From: Acetobacteraceae bacterium
Lineage (GTDB): Bacteria > Pseudomonadota > Alphaproteobacteria > Acetobacterales > Acetobacteraceae
Reading direction: 5' to 3'
DNA: 9,758 nt
NCBI GenBank assembly: GCA_027306955.1
Contig: DAHUXX010000297.1
Span: 1 to 9,758 of the forward strand
Part shown: positions 7,564-9,758 of the stretch, piece by piece
How positions within the stretch are numbered: the stretch's first letter is position 1
How the letters are laid out: each line of letters begins with the position of its first letter
The notes under the pieces: model-generated
Seen by the model: only the letters and a program-made list of their open reading frames with translations
Told to the model about the DNA's origin: nothing
Databases searched by the model: none
Made by a program: the position numbers and the translations under genes

Positions 7564-9333
7564 ATGAGCGCCAGCAAGAAGACGTCCCGTGCCGCCGCCA
7601 CCCCGGCCCCCGCGCGCAATGCGGTGCGGCCTGGCGGGCGCATCCTCGCCGACGCGCTGGTGGCGCAGGGCATCACGCATGCCTTCGCGGTGCCGGGGGA
7701 GAGTTATCTCGACGTGCTGGACGGGCTCTATGCCGTGCGTCAGCGCGTGCAGTTGACGACGTGCCGGTTCGAGGCCGGGGCGGTGAACATGGCGGAGGCG
7801 TTCGGCAAGCTCACGGGCCGGCCGGCGGCGGCGTTCGTGACGCGCGGGCCGGGAGCGTGCCATGCCGCGATCGGCGTGCATATCGCGATGCAGGATTCCA
7901 CGCCGCTGCTGCTGTTCGTGGGGCAGATTCCGTTCGCGGAGACGGACCGCGAGAGCTTCCAGGAAGTCGACTACCGCAAGATGTTCGCACCGCTCGCGAA
8001 ATGGGTGACGCAGATCGACGCGCCGGAGCGCATTCCGGAACTGGTGGCGCACGCGGTGGATGTGGCGACGACGGGCCGGCCCGGGCCGGTGGTGATCGCC
8101 CTTTCCGAGGAGATGCAGAAGCGGATGGCGCAGGTGGCGGACCTGAAGCGGGCGGAGGTTTCCGTCCCCTATCCCGACCCCGCGGCGATCCTGAAGCTGC
8201 AGGCGATGCTGGCGAGGGCGCGCCGGCCGCTCGCGATCCTGGGCGGCGGCGGGTGGAGCGAGGAGGGGCGGGCGGATATCGGGCGCTTCCTCGCGGCGCA
8301 CGAGATTCCGGTGGCGGTGAGTTTCCGCCGGCAGGGGCATTACCCGGGGACGGCGGATAATTTCGTGGGCGATCTCGGCGTGGGCTCCGACCCGGCGCTG
8401 GTGGCGCGCGCGAAGGAGGCGGACCTGGTGCTGGCGATCGGCAGCAGGCTCTCCGAGGCGGTGACGCAGGGCTACACGCTGTTCGAACCGGCGGGCGCGC
8501 CGATCGTGCATGTGTTCCCGGAACAGGCGGAAATCGGCCGCGTGTTCCGCCCGGCGCTGGGGATCGCGACCGACCTCAACGCGTTTGCCCGCGCGGTGGC
8601 GCGGCTGGCGCCGGGGAAGATCGCGTGGGGCGAGTGGACGCGCTCGCTGCGGGCGCTGCGGCTGGAGACGGCGAGGGCGCCGGAGTACCAGGGCGCGCTG
8701 AACCTCGCGCGCGTGATGCAGACCCTGCAGCGGATGCTGGAGCCGGACGCGGTGCTGACGACGGATGCCGGGAATTTCGCGACCTGGGTGGCGCGGTTCC
8801 TGCATCTTTCGGATGGGCAACGGTTCCTGGGGCCGACCAACGGCGCAATGGGGTACGGCGTGCCGGCGGCGATCGGGGCGAAGCTCGCCGAGCCAGGGCG
8901 GCAGGCGGTGGCATTCGTCGGTGATGGCGGGTTCCTGATGACGGGGCAGGAGATCGCAACCGCATTTCATCACGGGGTCGCACCGATTGTTCTGGTGTTC
9001 AACAACGCGATGTACGGCACGATCCGGATGTACCAGGAGCGGACCTATCCCGGCCGCGTTTCTGGCACCGCGCTGACCAATCCGGATTTCGCGCGTTACA
9101 TCGAGGCGTTCGGTGGGCATGGCGAGCGGGTGGAGCGGACGGAGCAGTTCGCGCCGGCCTTCGAGCGGGCGGTGGCGAGCGGCAAGCCGGCGGTGATCGA
9201 ACTCGTCATGGATACGGAACAGATAACCTCGCGGGCGCGGATTTCCGATCTGCGGGCCTCGGCGAAGGTGCGCAAGCCGGCGAAACGTCCGGCGCGGCTG
9301 GCCGCGGCGTCGCGGCGCAAGCCGAGGCGGTAG
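7564..9333 (+). CDS. Thiamine-diphosphate-dependent enzyme, acetolactate-synthase large-subunit-like
   Basis: 589-residue ThDP enzyme of the acetolactate synthase / benzoylformate decarboxylase superfamily, acting on 2-oxo acids by decarboxylation or carboligation. It has the three usual domains: PYR about 24-190, central about 208-345, PP about 378-552. E70 in CRFEAGAVNMAE is the cofactor-activating Glu. The ThDP/Mg motif starts at GDGG (453-456) and ends with NN (480-481), the expected spacing, and GPTNGAMGYGVPAAIGAK (423-440) is typical. The N-terminal 23 residues (Lys/Arg/Ala/Pro-rich) and the C-terminal 22 residues (11 Lys/Arg) lie outside the fold and are unusually basic. ATG 7564 has a GGGGAG site 5 bases away. 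No ilvN-type small subunit lies downstream, so this is probably not the housekeeping AHAS. It could be an oxalyl-CoA- or sulfoacetaldehyde-type relative; the substrate cannot be read from sequence. Confidence 0.93.
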   Translation: MSASKKTSRAAATPAPARNAVRPGGRILADALVAQGITHAFAVPGESYLDVLDGLYAVRQRVQLTTCRFEAGAVNMAEAFGKLTGRPAAAFVTRGPGACHAAIGVHIAMQDSTPLLLFVGQIPFAETDRESFQEVDYRKMFAPLAKWVTQIDAPERIPELVAHAVDVATTGRPGPVVIALSEEMQKRMAQVADLKRAEVSVPYPDPAAILKLQAMLARARRPLAILGGGGWSEEGRADIGRFLAAHEIPVAVSFRRQGHYPGTADNFVGDLGVGSDPALVARAKEADLVLAIGSRLSEAVTQGYTLFEPAGAPIVHVFPEQAEIGRVFRPALGIATDLNAFARAVARLAPGKIAWGEWTRSLRALRLETARAPEYQGALNLARVMQTLQRMLEPDAVLTTDAGNFATWVARFLHLSDGQRFLGPTNGAMGYGVPAAIGAKLAEPGRQAVAFVGDGGFLMTGQEIATAFHHGVAPIVLVFNNAMYGTIRMYQERTYPGRVSGTALTNPDFARYIEAFGGHGERVERTEQFAPAFERAVASGKPAVIELVMDTEQITSRARISDLRASAKVRKPAKRPARLAAASRRKPRR

Positions 9334-9338
9334 GGCCG

Positions 9339-9387
9339 AAGCGCTGTCCCGGGCGCGGCTGCGCCGCGGCGGGCGGCGCAAGCGCTG
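9339..9387. repeat. GC-rich stem-loop framed by repeated AAGCGCTG
   Basis: AAGCGCTG occurs at 9339-9346 and 9380-9387. Its AGCGCT cores are self-complementary, so the copies can pair. Between them, 9354-9359 and 9363-9368 form a 6-bp all-GC hairpin with a TGC loop. No T-run follows. It lies just after the ThDP-enzyme stop and ends at the Shine-Dalgarno site of the SpoIIAA-like gene. It may be a transcription-end or processing structure; chance is possible. Confidence 0.3.
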
Positions 9388-9396
9388 GAGAGGAGG

Positions 9397-9758
9397 ATGA
9401 TTGAGCCGCTGCCTGGATTTCCCGCGAACGTCGTCGCCATGGCGGCGCGGGGGTGAGTAACCAGACAGGATTATGTCGCAACGGTCATTCCGGTGTTCGA
9501 GAAGGCGTTCGCCGGCTGTGACCGGGTTCGTGCCCACGACGAGCTCGGTGGCGACTTCGCGGGCTTCGACGCCGGGGCGATGCTTGAGGATGCGATGGTT
9601 GGCATGCAGCACCTCCGGCACTGGGAGCGGATCGCCGTCGTCACCGATGGGGGGTGGATCGCCCATGCGGCTTCGCTGTTTTGGCTTTCTGATGCGGGGA
9701 GATGTAAGGGTCTTTTCCACGAAGGATGCCGCCCGGGCGTGTGCGTGGTTTGTTGTGA
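9397..9758 (+). pseudogene. Broken SpoIIAA-like (STAS-related) gene, in-frame TGA plus one-base frameshift; 3' end at window edge
   Basis: Remnant of a SpoIIAA-like family gene, normally a soluble protein of about 120 residues with a STAS-type fold and unknown role. ATG 9397 is preceded by GGAG (9387-9390) and AGGAGG. Frame 1 reads MIEPLPGFPANVVAMAARG, then TGA at 9454-9456, then continues in the same frame with VTRQDYVATVIPVFEKAF, LGGDFAGFDAGAMLEDA and HWERIAVVTDGGWIAHAASLF, all matching the family pattern. At the T-run 9679-9682 the match jumps to frame 2, reading GFLMRGDVRVFSTKDAARA and AWFVV, the normal family C-terminus. Removing one T restores the frame. The stop fits a CGA-to-TGA change, since Arg/His/Lys is usual there. 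Departures such as GAMLEDA for the common GAMWEDA and MRG for MPG suggest relaxed constraint. Sequencing error could explain the T insertion but less easily the stop. The frame is still open at the last base. Confidence 0.82.

Noticed and set aside
9454..9456. Selenocysteine or programmed read-through at the TGA
   Set aside because: The family has Arg/His/Lys-type residues here, not Cys. No recoding hairpin is evident just downstream, and a second lesion follows, so decay is simpler.
7441..9720. 759-codon open frame on the reverse strand
   Set aside because: It is antisense to the RAM-to-ThDP region and the SpoIIAA-like remnant. It reads as Arg/Pro/His-rich low-complexity protein with no family resemblance, a usual by-product of GC-rich coding DNA.

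Overview
The window is very GC-rich, with G/C dominating third codon positions and gene content typical of a high-GC alphaproteobacterium. A Rhodospirillales/Acetobacteraceae-like host is my best guess, but that rests on family resemblance and codon bias, not on a marker gene. About 95% of the sequence is coding. I see no rRNA, tRNA, CRISPR array, insertion sequence or replication origin.

Layout, left to right. (i) A forward run: a 5'-truncated DadA-like FAD amino-acid dehydrogenase/oxidase (1-1224), an RraA-family protein (1309-2016), and a MATE exporter (about 2013-3380) whose apparent start is a CTG overlapping the RraA stop. (ii) A convergent reverse gene for a YqhA/UPF0114 four-helix membrane protein (3387-3875). 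(iii) A divergent 129-bp promoter region, then a forward run of adducin-type class II aldolase (4005-4781), two oligopeptide/dipeptide-type ABC ATPases of the OppD and OppF classes (4804-5790 and 5787-6869, ATGA overlap), and a small YgiN-like ABM monooxygenase (6883-7188). (iv) A reverse gene for a stand-alone Lrp/AsnC RAM domain (7208-7462), divergent from a forward acetolactate-synthase-like ThDP enzyme (7564-9333). (v) At the right edge, a SpoIIAA-like (STAS-related) gene carrying an in-frame TGA and a one-base frameshift (9397-9758, open at the window end).

How they may work together is inference. Several products belong to families that make or use 2-oxo acids or act as aldolases (DadA-like, RraA-like, class II aldolase, ThDP enzyme). 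The ABC ATPases suggest import of a peptide-like or other small solute, and the RAM protein suggests amino-acid sensing. The permeases and binding protein for the ABC pair are not in the window.

I did not find a convincing previously undescribed system. The best second-look items are the decayed SpoIIAA-like gene, the apparent CTG start of the MATE gene, the RAM-only regulator facing a ThDP synthase with very basic tails, and inverted repeats in the divergent promoter regions.
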